A stretch of 64,000 bases of DNA, from the NCBI GenBank assembly GCA_002633005.1, contig NMRA01000157.1, positions 615,192 to 679,191 of the forward strand, read 5' to 3'. Below are positions 37,201-47,902 of the stretch, piece by piece. A model generated the notes under the pieces. It made no database searches, was not told where the DNA came from, and saw only the letters and a list, made by a program, of their open reading frames with translations. The position numbers and the translations under genes were made by a program. Each line of letters starts with the position of its first letter. The stretch's first letter is position 1. This DNA is from Phoronis australis. Taxonomy: Eukaryota > Phoronida > Phoronidae.

Positions 37201-40200
37201 TTCTGAAAATGAAAGTACCATTAAACCTGTGCTTTCTGTCCAAATAAACGAATTTTGATTTAGACCATTGAAGTTTTTGTATGGGTCCAATGCATTCAGG
37301 GCTATCTACTGGCCACTTTCATGATACAAATAAACACTCCTAGAAGCACACCGTTTGTGGTGCAGTCGTGGGCACATTTCAAGGCTCTGCATTGCGCTTG
37401 TTATTCATTTTGGTTTTCAAGAGCACTGTTAGTTTGTTGGTGCTCAGCTTTACAAATCTCTATGGAATCTCTCTATGGAATCTTTGTGCAGAACGCTTTT
37501 TGTGGCTTACAAATGGATAGTGTATTTTGTTTGTGTAGCAGTTACACCAACAAGCTTTGAGTGGTCCTCATTCGTATTAACCTTTGTTTTAGCCCATTGA
37601 TGGTGAACACCATGAGATTATCTTCATTAGCTTTCAATGTTCATGATGGAATAATCAAAGATGAGAGTGAACTAAAAGAAGGCCAGAAGAAATATGTCGT
37701 CAAGTAAGTCACGCATAATTGATCATAAACCTTATTAAGTCACAAAGGAGTACGTGTGTCATTGTTTACCATCTACAAATGCGCTAATTACACCCATTCT
37801 GACTATATTTACTGTTTCACATGTCAAGAGTGGCAGTTCATACCATTGTGAAGCATGGTAAGCAATGGCAAAGCTGAGAAATTTAAATGTTTAATTCTGT
37901 GCTTTTTTTCTTGAGAAGTACTTTTGAAAAGATCTATTCGAGACTTATCAGTGTTTTTGTGATAGTTTAATTTTTCATTTTTTTGTTTGATCTTGAAATG
38001 ATCTTGGTTTATGTAATGTAGAGCTGGTATATAGCAACTGCATGGAAAGAAATGATGTTTGGCATAATGCAACTGTTTCAGGTTAGTGAAAACCTGTTAT
38101 GTTTTCAGGAAAATGCCGAGCTTTCTGGAGTTTTTCAGTTACGTGTTTGCATTCCAAGGCATAATGATTGGTCCCTTCTGTTTCTACAAGGACTACATTG
38201 AATTTGTGGAAGAAGCTGACTACAAATACAAGGGCGAGGTTCTCATTTTGATACTGCTTTCTGATTAAGTTTTTATGCGCCCACATATTTATATGTGGTT
38301 GCATATTGCCGTCATCTCTGTTTGGACGTCACAGGATCTTGATGAAATTTGGCAAATGTGTTCCTATGAAGCAGACAACGAATTTCAGACCGCTCCAACT
38401 ACCGGTGTGCCCCCTAGTGGCAATTTTAGTTTTTTACGCTTACCTCTGTATCTTTGGTGGTCCATAACGGATTTTCATAAAATTTGGGAGTTAGGCATCT
38501 ATTAGTGAGATCATGCCATCCTTTTGTTATCGGACAGATTCGAGGTATTTGCGCCACCTAGTGACAATTTTTGCTGTTTTCGAGTCTGTTTTTTGGCGTC
38601 CGCCTTTCTATCAGCCAAACCTCTCTAGGGATGATTTTGAAAATTGGCATAATTATTGTTCATACTGTGAAGAGGGCGGCTGACAATAATTTTCCGACAA
38701 CTTTGACTACTGTGGCGCCTCCTAGTGGCAGTTTTGTTTGTTTTTGCGCCTATGGCTGCATCTCCTAAACGCTCCACAGGATCTTTATTGAATTTTCCTG
38801 GTATATTTATATGAAGTTGACAACAGAGGATGACAACTTTCGGACAGATCGGACTACTGGTGTTCCCCCTAGTAGCAATTTTAGTTTTTTACGTTTACCT
38901 CTATCTTCAAAGGTCCTCAACGGATTTTCATAAAATTTGGCAGATAGGCATCTGTTAGTGAGCTGACGCCATCCTCTGGTTTTTGGTTTGTCTCGTGTTT
39001 CTCAGAAGTTCCTTGACGGATTTTTATGAAATTTGTTAAATAGATTTGATGACACATACCAGTTTTTGGGTGGATTGGATGTATTTTGCGTCATCTAGTG
39101 GCTATTTGTATGTTCCAAATAAACACCCCTAGAAGCACACCGTTTGTGGTGTATTCGTGGGCACATTTCAACGCTCTGCGTTGCTCTTGTTTTAGTTGTT
39201 GACTCCTTGTGCTCTTTTTGTTCCTAAATACAAAATGTGGTTTAAAGCACCTGAAAATATGATAATTGGTTGTGGGTTTGTTTGTTTTTGAAAATCGATG
39301 CGGTGCTGCAGTATTTTTTGTTTTCCTTATTTTTGAAAAGAGTAATGTCAAGGTAGCGAAAATGGGCCAGGGGAGTTCTTACTTTACCTCTGCTTTGCCA
39401 GGTGAGAGGCGCAGGTGTCAAAATGAGTAACTCACAGACCAGAACCAATTATACGCTATTTTTGGCCTAGTAGAGTAGAAACAAACCAATCTATCCTTCA
39501 GATGTTCATATCTTATTATTCTCCTCAGATGCATGCAGTTATATTAGTGCTTGTGGTCTCTGAGAATGTTTATCTCCGTCTATTAACATTTTATGTGCAT
39601 GATTACAGGTAGACAACAGAGCACGCTCTTGTCTGGTAAGTTTTTTCAATTGTTGCCTTCCGCATTGATCGCTCTCCCATGCCGTGAGGTGCAAAATAAC
39701 GGCTGCTCTCCAGATACGGCAGGCAGGTCAGCAGCCTCGCTTTCACTCGTATGGAGATTCACATGTTAGCATTTGTCGTCTGAACACTTTATACTTTATA
39801 TCATATTTAAATCATGCTGGTAGAGTATTATTGCTCTGCAATGGGCTCCAATGCCGATTCAGGGAAGTGGAATGTGCTGGATAAATATCCACTGATGCGG
39901 GATGACACATTTGACCCCTTCTTGATGGTGTTTAAGGACAAAAAAGGGAAGCCCATCGTGTGCACTGTGCCACCGTTGTACAATTAGTAAAATCTTACCT
40001 CATGGCCAAGAAGAGCGGTAGTGTTTCATCAGCTTCATATGTCATTCTGTTTGGCTGGGCCTGTGATATTTGTTGTACTTGCATCTGACCATGTACTAAG
40101 TCTAGGAATATATTCCTTTTTGTCCTACTAGTATTTAGCTTTGAACCTAAACCTGTCACTCCAAAATGTTTACATTAATTTAATATGTGCTTATCACTCA

Positions 40201-42848
40201 CCCTTTTATAGATCAAGTTTTAACTGTTGTTTACAAATGAGAGCCTCTTTTGTCAGCTATTGAACTTCTACCTTTGTGTGTGAGAGTTTGCGTGTGCGCC
40301 CGCGTGTGCGCCTGCGTGTGCATATGTGTGTGCAGTCCCATCTTTAAGGAAAGTATTCTGCCATTAAATATTATACAGGTAATAGTAATTTACTGGTAAT
40401 AATTATTTACTAATGATAATTTATTTTCCAGAGCTCAGTATTCAACAAGCTAATCATTGCCATAGTCAGCGGTGCTTGCATGTTGTTTGTCATGCCAATG
40501 GTACCTCATACTTTCTTTTATGGTAAATAAGACTATTGGTCAGTTCTATTCATAATGACATTAAGACTTATAGATTGACATGCTTTAATGTTAACTGTGA
40601 TTAGCATCTGGGATTTTTTAACCAGTTTAACATAAAACGTACTTGGCCAGAGAGTGTGAGGTGTTCACCAAGGAGTGTAGTGGCAGACGAACAGTTTCAA
40701 GTTCATGTATGTCATTTGGGATAATTGTAGTCAATCTTGAACAACAATTATGAAAGCAGGACAAGTGTTCTTGGTATTGTAGTTTATAACTAAGAATGTT
40801 TGTTTTTGCTGCAATGTAGCAACTTTGATAAAAATGTCGTATAGAGGTTAATATATAACACACTTCTGACGAATGGTCCCTGTGTAAATTCGTGGAGTAT
40901 GTTCTTCCAGATCCCGTGTTTGAGTCGTGGAATTTCTTCAAACGTCAAGGCTACATCCTGGTCTGTATATCACTCCTCCGGTCAAGATATTACTTTGCTT
41001 GGACATTAGGTGAGTTGAAGTAGTATCTGACGCAGCTAACAGTGTGCTTATTGTCTCACTGGGCTCTAATTAGATACAGCCTAGCCAGTCTACCTACTTC
41101 ACCAGCTAACAGTGTGCTTATTGTCTCACTGGGCTCTAATTAGATACAGCCTAGCCAGTCTACCTACTTCACCAGTTGCTCAGCCGTTGAAATACAATGC
41201 TCTTTTGAAAAAGTTGGTTCGTGAGAAAAGAAGAACCAAAACTGGTTTGTCACAGGGGAAGACTGGCAACCTTGAGGTACAGATTACAAAATTGTTTTAG
41301 AATAGAGTTGTTGAGATTTTTCCTTCTCCAAAATATCTCTAATGTCACAATGTTTAAAAACATTTCAGGTGAGATTGTTAACATTGTGTCGGGTCTAGGC
41401 TTCAATGGCTACGATGACAAAGGCAAGCCCAAGTGGGACCTTGTGGATAATAATGACATTGTGCAAGTAGAGGTAAAAATATGTTATGTGTTATTTACAT
41501 TACCAACAAATATATTGCACAAACATTAATGTGAAATTTGTAATGTCTGCTCTTAAAATTACTTTGAGAGGAGGGCTCTATGTTTGGAACATGAGTTTTT
41601 CTAACGAGCCCTGTTGCTGTAATTATGACTTGGTTTCTTGCTCAGGAGTTGGCTTTCTGCTTAGGAATTTCATCCATCCTAAGCAGTTGAGCTGTGTACT
41701 CAGGGTGGTCTATCAATATGATGTGTTATGATTGCTTCTTTCACTGTGCTTCTGTTACTCCATAGCTGAGCCTCTCCTTGAAAGAGAACATTGATGCGTG
41801 GAACAAGACCACAGCCTATTGGCTGCGCAGTTTGGTCTATGAGAGAGTGCCATTCGCACACACTTTGGCTGTCTTTGCCATGAGTTCCATCTGGCACGGT
41901 GTCTACCCTGGCTACTACCTTGCTTTCTTCAGCACAGCATTGTTTGTGTTCGCCGGTAGAAGGGTACGTGTGTGTCACTCTCTATAGCAAGTACAAGACA
42001 CAAGTGAAAATTTGGTTTGTCAAATTAGCCAAGAAAATGCAAGATCAACATTTAGAGGATTTTACTTCATTGTGAACATGGTCTATACTGTACAGGTTTC
42101 AGAAAACAAAACTTTGGCAATTATTTTTATAATTTTGATCAGGTAATGAGGTTTGGAGAATTAAAAACCTGCAATTTTGGGAATACATTATTTGTGTGAA
42201 ATTGAAGAGAGTTTACCTACCATATTTTTGCACATAACTTGTTCCGGTGATTAAAACATGCTTCAATTGCAAAATGGATTTTGTTGCAGGTGCGTCGAGT
42301 GATTCGCCCAAAGGTGCTCCCCTACCCTAAGTTAAAAATCCTCTACGATATTGCCACATTCACCTTCACACGGTTTGCCAATGTGAACATGGTGACTAGT
42401 TTCGTTTCCTATGAGTTGCTTGCCTGCATTAGAATTCACACGTAAGTCTAACATTGTGTTGATAAATGGAAACTGTGTGAAATGTTTTTAGCCCAATACT
42501 ATGAGAATTTGGTTGACAGATATACATTTGTTACTGATTAAGATACATCAGTAGATACAAGCAATTTTACCATAAAGTCCTACGGTAGTGAGGTCGTCTG
42601 TGTCATCTCTACTCCAGGTATGATTCCCCCCTCCCTACAGCATATATTTTGTACATTCATGAACATGCCAATAATTGTAAACTGGTGATACAAACAATCA
42701 TTATCCATTATGATATTGTTCCAGGTCTCTGTACTGGTGGCTTCATATCTTGTCAATCCTTGCCCTCTTATTGCTACCCAACACTAAAAGACCACAACCT
42801 ACAGTTTCCTCAGCACCAAAAGAATCTGAGGAAAAGAAAGCAGAGTAA
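31212..42848 (+). CDS. MBOAT1/2-like: MBOAT-family lysophospholipid acyltransferase (MBOAT1/2-like), complete
   Basis: Twelve exons join in frame: 31212-31295, 34215-34360, 36210-36377, 37593-37703, 38109-38238, 39609-39635, 40432-40522, 40911-41009, 41369-41472, 41766-41963, 42290-42441 and 42725-42848. They give 477 aa, close to the roughly 495 aa of vertebrate MBOAT1. Family landmarks run in order: GLPIDQLNYFVCQLVAL near the N terminus, GPLMVNTMRLSSLAFNVHDG, PSFLEFFSYVFAFQGIMIGP, GLGFNGYDDKGKPKWDL, WNKTTAYWL and IWHGVYPGYY. By my count the conserved MBOAT residues are Asn333 and His364. The protein is strongly hydrophobic throughout and should be an ER multi-pass membrane enzyme that moves an acyl group from acyl-CoA onto a lysophospholipid. 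The head-group preference (PE, PS or PC) cannot be read from sequence. MBOAT7 is less similar around the WHG motif. Introns hold a MITE, a module repeat and two local duplications. Confidence 0.9.
32268..32325. repeat. TATACA-type microsatellite
   Basis: An imperfect run of atatacat units lies in the first intron of the acyltransferase gene. Confidence 0.7.
32508..32939. mobile_element. MITE with 6-bp target duplication
   Basis: The ends are TATGGAAAGCCAAAG on the left and its inverted copy on the right, with one mismatch further in. GTTGGC directly flanks both sides (32502-32507 and 32940-32945), which is a convincing target-site duplication. Inside, several aaaattta/ggaccaa segments repeat. 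A 141-codon plus ORF (32473-32898) starts outside the element and runs through it; this argues against it being a gene. Confidence 0.75.
35399..35540. repeat. Imperfect 70-bp tandem duplication
   Basis: The phrase gtagatgaagtaatatccca occurs at 35401 and 35471. Each is followed by gagacattattc and a similar gaccgaa segment. It lies in the second intron of the acyltransferase gene. Confidence 0.75.
37300..37560 (+). repeat. Dispersed repeat fragment
   Basis: The sequence aataaacactcctagaagca, then caccgtttgtggtg, then gtgggcacatttc also occurs at 39116-39175 and, in reverse, near 7900-7990. It belongs with the module-repeat family. The 79-aa ORF inside it is not a gene. Confidence 0.6.
38275..39190 (+). 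repeat. Dispersed module-repeat family, copy 3
   Basis: It starts with the palindrome-like cccacatatttatatgtgg and runs through several modules, each with a gtgccccctagtggcaattt-type segment, a ttttacg tract and cggattttcataaaatttgg. It is a reverse-oriented relative of positions 1-640. It lies between exon 5 and the microexon of the acyltransferase gene and accounts for that 1.4-kb intron. Confidence 0.65.
39609..39635 (+). CDS. 27-nt microexon of the MBOAT1/2-like gene
   Basis: Nine codons (VDNRARSCL) lie between gattacag and gtaagt, both in phase 0, bridging exon 5 (ends YKGE) and exon 7 (starts SSVFNKL). Vertebrate MBOAT1/2 have about 25 variable residues at this point, so a short variable linker fits. 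Skipping it would also keep the frame. It is the least certain exon of the model. Confidence 0.55.
41033..41172. repeat. Exact 70-bp tandem duplication
   Basis: Two identical copies (41033-41102 and 41103-41172) start cagctaacagtgtgcttatt and lie back to back in the intron after exon 8 of the acyltransferase gene. No difference is visible, so it is recent or an assembly slip. Confidence 0.85.
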
Positions 42849-44886
42849 TGTTCATCGAGTCCTTTGTCTTTTGTTGTATAATTTTGTTGAAAGCCGTGGC
42901 ATTCTCATTAAAAGTTAGTTTTTTATGTTCATTATTTTACATTTTCACCTAATGTGTTCTTTAAATGGGGCATTACTATGGTCATTTTTCATTACTCTTT
43001 TGAAATGCTGCTTTGTACACGTATAAGGAACCAATCAATTTGTTTTATCTGCTTTTGTCATGTAGAAATCCAACATTATCTAATTTAACTGATTTCACCA
43101 TGTACAGTTGGATGACCTTTGTTTAGTGTGTACTCATGGTATTTTTATGTTTATGGCTGACATGTGGTTTGCTTGCTGCTCTTTTCCTGCTTTTGAGAGC
43201 ATGAGCTAAGACTGTAGACAGATAGCACTTGCTGATTTGACCTTGAGTAGGGGTAAGAATAGTAGATCACTCAGCTATCAAGACAAATAGCACTACATGC
43301 TGTTACCGAATCTTGTTTGAAATTGCTGCAACTAACTGTGACATAATTTGCTGTTATTTTTTCCCCGATTGTAACTTGTAGTTTTTTAGGTTTTATAGTT
43401 ACAGTTTTATTCATTCAGGTATAGGCTGGTTAGTGATATGTGTTGCAGTGGATGTGTTGAACCTAAAAATTGAAGTGTTTGGAATTGTGTTAAAGCTCAT
43501 TTGCTATTTTTCGAGTGCATAAAATCTGCACTGTTCCTTGAAACAGTGGAAGAAGATGTAGATATTATATTGGACCAGCTGAATCATTTGCTATATAGGT
43601 CCAGCTGAGGAAACTAATACCTGTTTGTCAATCACAGGTCTTGACCACCTTCCCCCTTAAAACGTACGTTTTTTGCACTCATAAAATTTGCAAAAACTTT
43701 GTCCTTCAATGCCTGGCCAGTCCAGTTAGAAAGAATGGTGACAGAACTGAAACTTCATTAGTTTTATTTGGAGCTGTGGATACATTGCTGTTTGAATTTA
43801 GAGCAGCAGGGCCCACGCCCTCCAAAGTTTGCTCTAAATCGAATGGGAAATTATTTATATTTTTTTATACAACTTTGGCACAAACTCTTGATAAGTGTAT
43901 GTTTTTCTGCACCCAAATACTCCATAATGGTTGAGATGAGTATCTGGTCCACATTAGCACTTGATGACCCCTAAATTCGAGCTACAAACTTGAGCAAAAA
44001 TTTGATATTTCAAGTAAAAAGTCAAATTTTTTAGTCCAGGCTTTAACTCAGGGGTCAATAGGTGCCAACTAGGATTAGACGGTCATCTGTGTAAACCATA
44101 ATGCACTCAAGTATAGAATACTAGATGGTTGTCTTGAATGGAAACTCAAAAATACACTTTTAAGGATATTTTATTTCAAACTGAAATGCATTTGAATATG
44201 GATTTTATTACTTTGTGCATTAAACATTTATTTAACAATTTTTTCAGTGTGCATGGTTCTCTTGAAACACCAGTCACGTTGTTTTTATACCTTGAAACCC
44301 TACTCATGTTTTTTTCTTGTTTGCTGAAGCCGGATGGATATTGTTCTGCCTTACAGTTCGAGTTTGAGTTACGGTTGAATTTCACATTTTACACACTGGG
44401 TGATGGGTTATGCTGTTGTGGCACAACTTGGAATTCCAAGTACTTCAAAGTGTAGATCTCCAAATTTTCTTTTACTTTTGTTCGCTAATTACTGGGAAAT
44501 ATTATTTATATGATTAGAATTACCGGGTTACACTGTTTTATAGGAAAAATATTTATGTAGGTCAAAGTTTGCAGGTTTTATTACTCTGATGCTACAAAAT
44601 TTAAGAGCTTTCTAAAATGTTCTTCGTTGAAAGGATGAACATTCGCTACTCTTATCCTTTGTTTTCATACCTTTTTAACTTAGAATCCCCAGTTTTAGCA
44701 GTAATAATCTTGAGATTGCGCATAAAGTGAAGAGACTTTACAGAATTAAGTAACAATCGACCTAGTTCAGAGATTAAGATCAACACTAAAACTTGTCACA
44801 ACTCCTTTATTTATTTATCAAATCACTTTTGTGGCACGAGATGACATGCCAGAGCAAGTCACTCTCCTTTAGCATAAATGTATCCA

Positions 44887-45377
44887 GTGGACTACTCCTA
44901 CTTCTTGTGATGATGTAGTGGACTCCATCATCACAGTGGACTACTCCTACTTCTTGTGATGATGTAGTGGACTCCATCATCACAGTGGACTACTCCTACT
45001 TCTTGTGATGATGTAGTGGACTCCATCATCACAGTGGACTACTCCTACCACTTGTGATGATGTAGTGGACTCCATCATCACAGTGGACTACTCCTACCAC
45101 TTGTGATGATATAGTGGACTCCATCATCACAGTGGACTACTCCTACCACTTGTGATGATGTAGTGGACTCCATCATCACAGTGGACTACTCCTACCACTT
45201 GTGATGATATAGTGGACTCCATCATCACAGTGGACTACTCCTACCACTTGTGATGATGCAGTGGACTCCATCATCACAGTGGACTACTCCTACCACTTGT
45301 GATGATGCAGTGGACTCCATCATCACAGTGGACTACTCCTACCACTTGCGATGATGTAGTGGACTCCATTATCACAG
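44887..45377. repeat. 49-bp minisatellite, 10 copies
   Basis: Each unit contains gtggactactcctac, tgatgatgtagtggactc and catcatcaca. The first three units carry ttctt where the later ones carry cactt. Each unit can fold: TGATGATG and CATCATCA are exact complements ten bases apart. Confidence 0.9.
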
Positions 45378-45775
45378 ATGTTTCACCTGCAACATTTAGG
45401 GGTAACTTATGAAAAGTACCCATCACTTAATTGGATTTAGGTACTGTGATTGGGAGACTGTGATGAAACATTACTAAATGTTAGGAAATCTTGACTTTTT
45501 TAGTGTTGCATTAGTACAACAATGACATAGCATTACTGAGTATTTAGCAGTATTAAATATTGGTAAAGTATGATTGTCTTAGATGTGGGTGTTTGCTCTA
45601 GAATAGACTTGGGGTTGAAATTACGTGAATCGTATCATTTGTGTTGTGTCATTGTTACTGTTAAAATAATATGTTAATAATAAAGTTATTGGAGGCTAAG
45701 TTGTTGCTGTATATTTTCATTTTTAAAGACCAGAAAAGTGAGATGTATATTAGACTTAGAGGAACTGTCCGGTTC

Positions 45776-46230
45776 AGTGCCCAGTTGCATGAAATAGTCC
45801 CAAATAGGGACTCGGCAGCTTCCTAAATCTTTTGCATATTTAGTGCCATTCGTTTCTCACAGATGTAACATTTTTCTATCATTTCACCTTAATCATGAGC
45901 TCCTCTTTTTTACCAATTGCATTTTCCAATAATGTAACTAAGTGTAACTGTAAGTGCTTAGTTTAATGAAAATATGAGGAATTAATTCTTAAATTAAGGA
46001 CGTTGCATGAAAAGATCCCTATTTATTTTCAATAATATCAAAAATTCAATGTAAAATTCAATCTTACTTTGTATCAAAGGCAAAAATTGACTTAGAAATA
46101 AAATTAAAACAGCACAAGAAAGGACAATCAATGTTTTAGAAAGTCTCCAAATATGCAGTAGATTTAGGCAATTTAATCGAGTCCCTATTAGGGATTGTTT
46201 CATGAAACCGGGCACAAGGTCATATTTCAC
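45776..46230. repeat. Inverted pair of a dispersed repeat
   Basis: The plus-strand segment at 45778-45850 (gtgcccagttgcatgaaata, gactcg, cctaaatc) matches the minus strand at 46215-46130 (gtgcccggtttcatgaaaca, gactcg, cctaaatc). A third copy, plus strand, lies at 58238-58345. The pair could be one foldback element or two separate insertions. Confidence 0.55.
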
Positions 46231-46344
46231 CAAGTCTTTGAAAAAACCTACAATCCAGTTTAAATCTGTTTTACAGCCAAAAAAAAACATTTTTGAGAGT
46301 ATTGTTGGATGGAAGTTAGCTTTTGATTAGAGCTATATTACATC

Positions 46345-46540
46345 ATCAATTGTCAGTGATGTCTGCCAGACATTTGCTGAAACCAAGGCTGGTGACTTTA
46401 ACAATTAAATATGTTTAAAATACTCCGTTTTTATCGAGTGGGATTCAGCTCCAACAGCAGGCTTGGGTGGTTGTTGCTTTGATTCCATGCCAAGGCTATT
46501 TCAGAAAATTACTATTTTCACCGATAACATCCCTATTTTC
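46345..46540 (+). repeat. SINE-like copy 1
   Basis: It shares with 50485-50680 the order gtctgccagacatt, aaggctggtgac, taaatatgtttaaaatactc, tatcgagtggg and agctccaacagcaggc. The other copy shows the tRNA-like part more clearly. Confidence 0.5.
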
Positions 46541-47902
46541 TATACCAGGATAAATTTTAAACATTTTTTATCTCAGACACATAAAAAGTTTCCAAAGGCA
46601 TAAACCAAACCCAAAATAGTATTAAGTCCTTTCTGGACATAACAAAGAAAACATCCACAGCATGCCATTTCTAGGATTAATATTAACATTTTTTCCTTCA
46701 CTTGTTGGGGACCCCTTGTGACATCCTAGGTTTCCAGATGAGATGGGTGCTCAGTGGCTCCAAATTCACATATTGTGGAAAGTAATTTCAGGGCCACATG
46801 ATATAGTTCTTCAGTTTACCTTTGCCAAAATTAGTAACCATCTCATGGGATAACAAAGGTAGCCATGTTGTATTGCTTCATATTCGACATACACAGTGCT
46901 GTAATACTTAAAATTTGTATTAATAAGTTACCTTAATTATAATATTCAGTTAAAAAGTCACTTAATTAATAAACTTTAACAAAACTGGTAGCATAGTATA
47001 CAAATAATAAATGTATAATGTAACAGAATTTAAGTAAATCTTTGTAATAACAATTAAGACAAATATTGTAGTAGCTGCCTCATGACAAATTGGTGAATTG
47101 TCTATCAGTGAAAACCTAATAATCTATCCTAATACATAGCAACACATGCTCAAAACAGGGCAATTCAAACTGACTACCAGATTTTTCTTCAGACATATCC
47201 AGTGGGTGAAATAAGGCAAATTTTCCACATATACACCAGAGTGTACATTTGGGAAAGAATGTGTGGTTGATCTTAAAACGTTCTTGTTTCATAGGAAAAG
47301 AACACAAGAAACACAACTTAGGTAAGCATTCAACAATGCACTACAACCTGAGCGAACAATCCTACATCAACAATGATGTGTATTAACTCTCTAGGTTTCT
47401 TTCAATTTGTGCACTAGGTATTGATACAGACAAATGTATAATCATCGCTTTCAGATATACCATAAACTGACTGAATGCAAAGTGCTTCTCTGCTGAAAAC
47501 TCCGGTATAACCCCACCTTCCATCACAAAAACAAGTTGTGATTTAGACTGCTTACAATTATGATGTTGGCTCATTTTGCTCCGCCTCAAATTTGAGGTGA
47601 AAGTTCATTACTGCTTGAGACCAGGCTCTACAAGTTTAGCTTGTGGCAGAATCCCCATCAAACCGGAGCCCGATCAACTTGGGTGGCGTGTTCCAGTTAA
47701 TGGCAGAAACATCCTGAGTAGACGTCATCTTGCTGATGATTGACAGGGAACAGAGGAACATCATCTGTTTAAAGTAACTCAGGACGGTAAGTTATCTAAA
47801 TCAAAAGTTCGCTTATGAATCACCTGCACTATAATGCTACTTTCCAACTTAACTAAGAGATATTTGGCCATGGGGACTGCACCTTTTTTCTAGTAGAAAG
47901 AG

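Larger units (their letters stand above)
42849..47902. other. Intergenic region between two converging genes
   Basis: This holds the 3' UTR of the acyltransferase gene (a possible ATTAAA signal is near 42907 and an AATAAA near 45680), a 49-bp minisatellite, an inverted pair of dispersed repeats and a SINE-like copy. No further exon was recognised. ORFs such as 43641-43934, 44138-44455 and 46290-45994 lack splice borders, family motifs and coding bias. Confidence 0.5.

Noticed and set aside
39684-39990. Possible acyltransferase exon reading DSGKWNVLDKYPLMRDDTFD
   Set aside because: The homologous protein has no counterpart at this place, no acceptor or donor fits the phase, and the exon model is complete without it.
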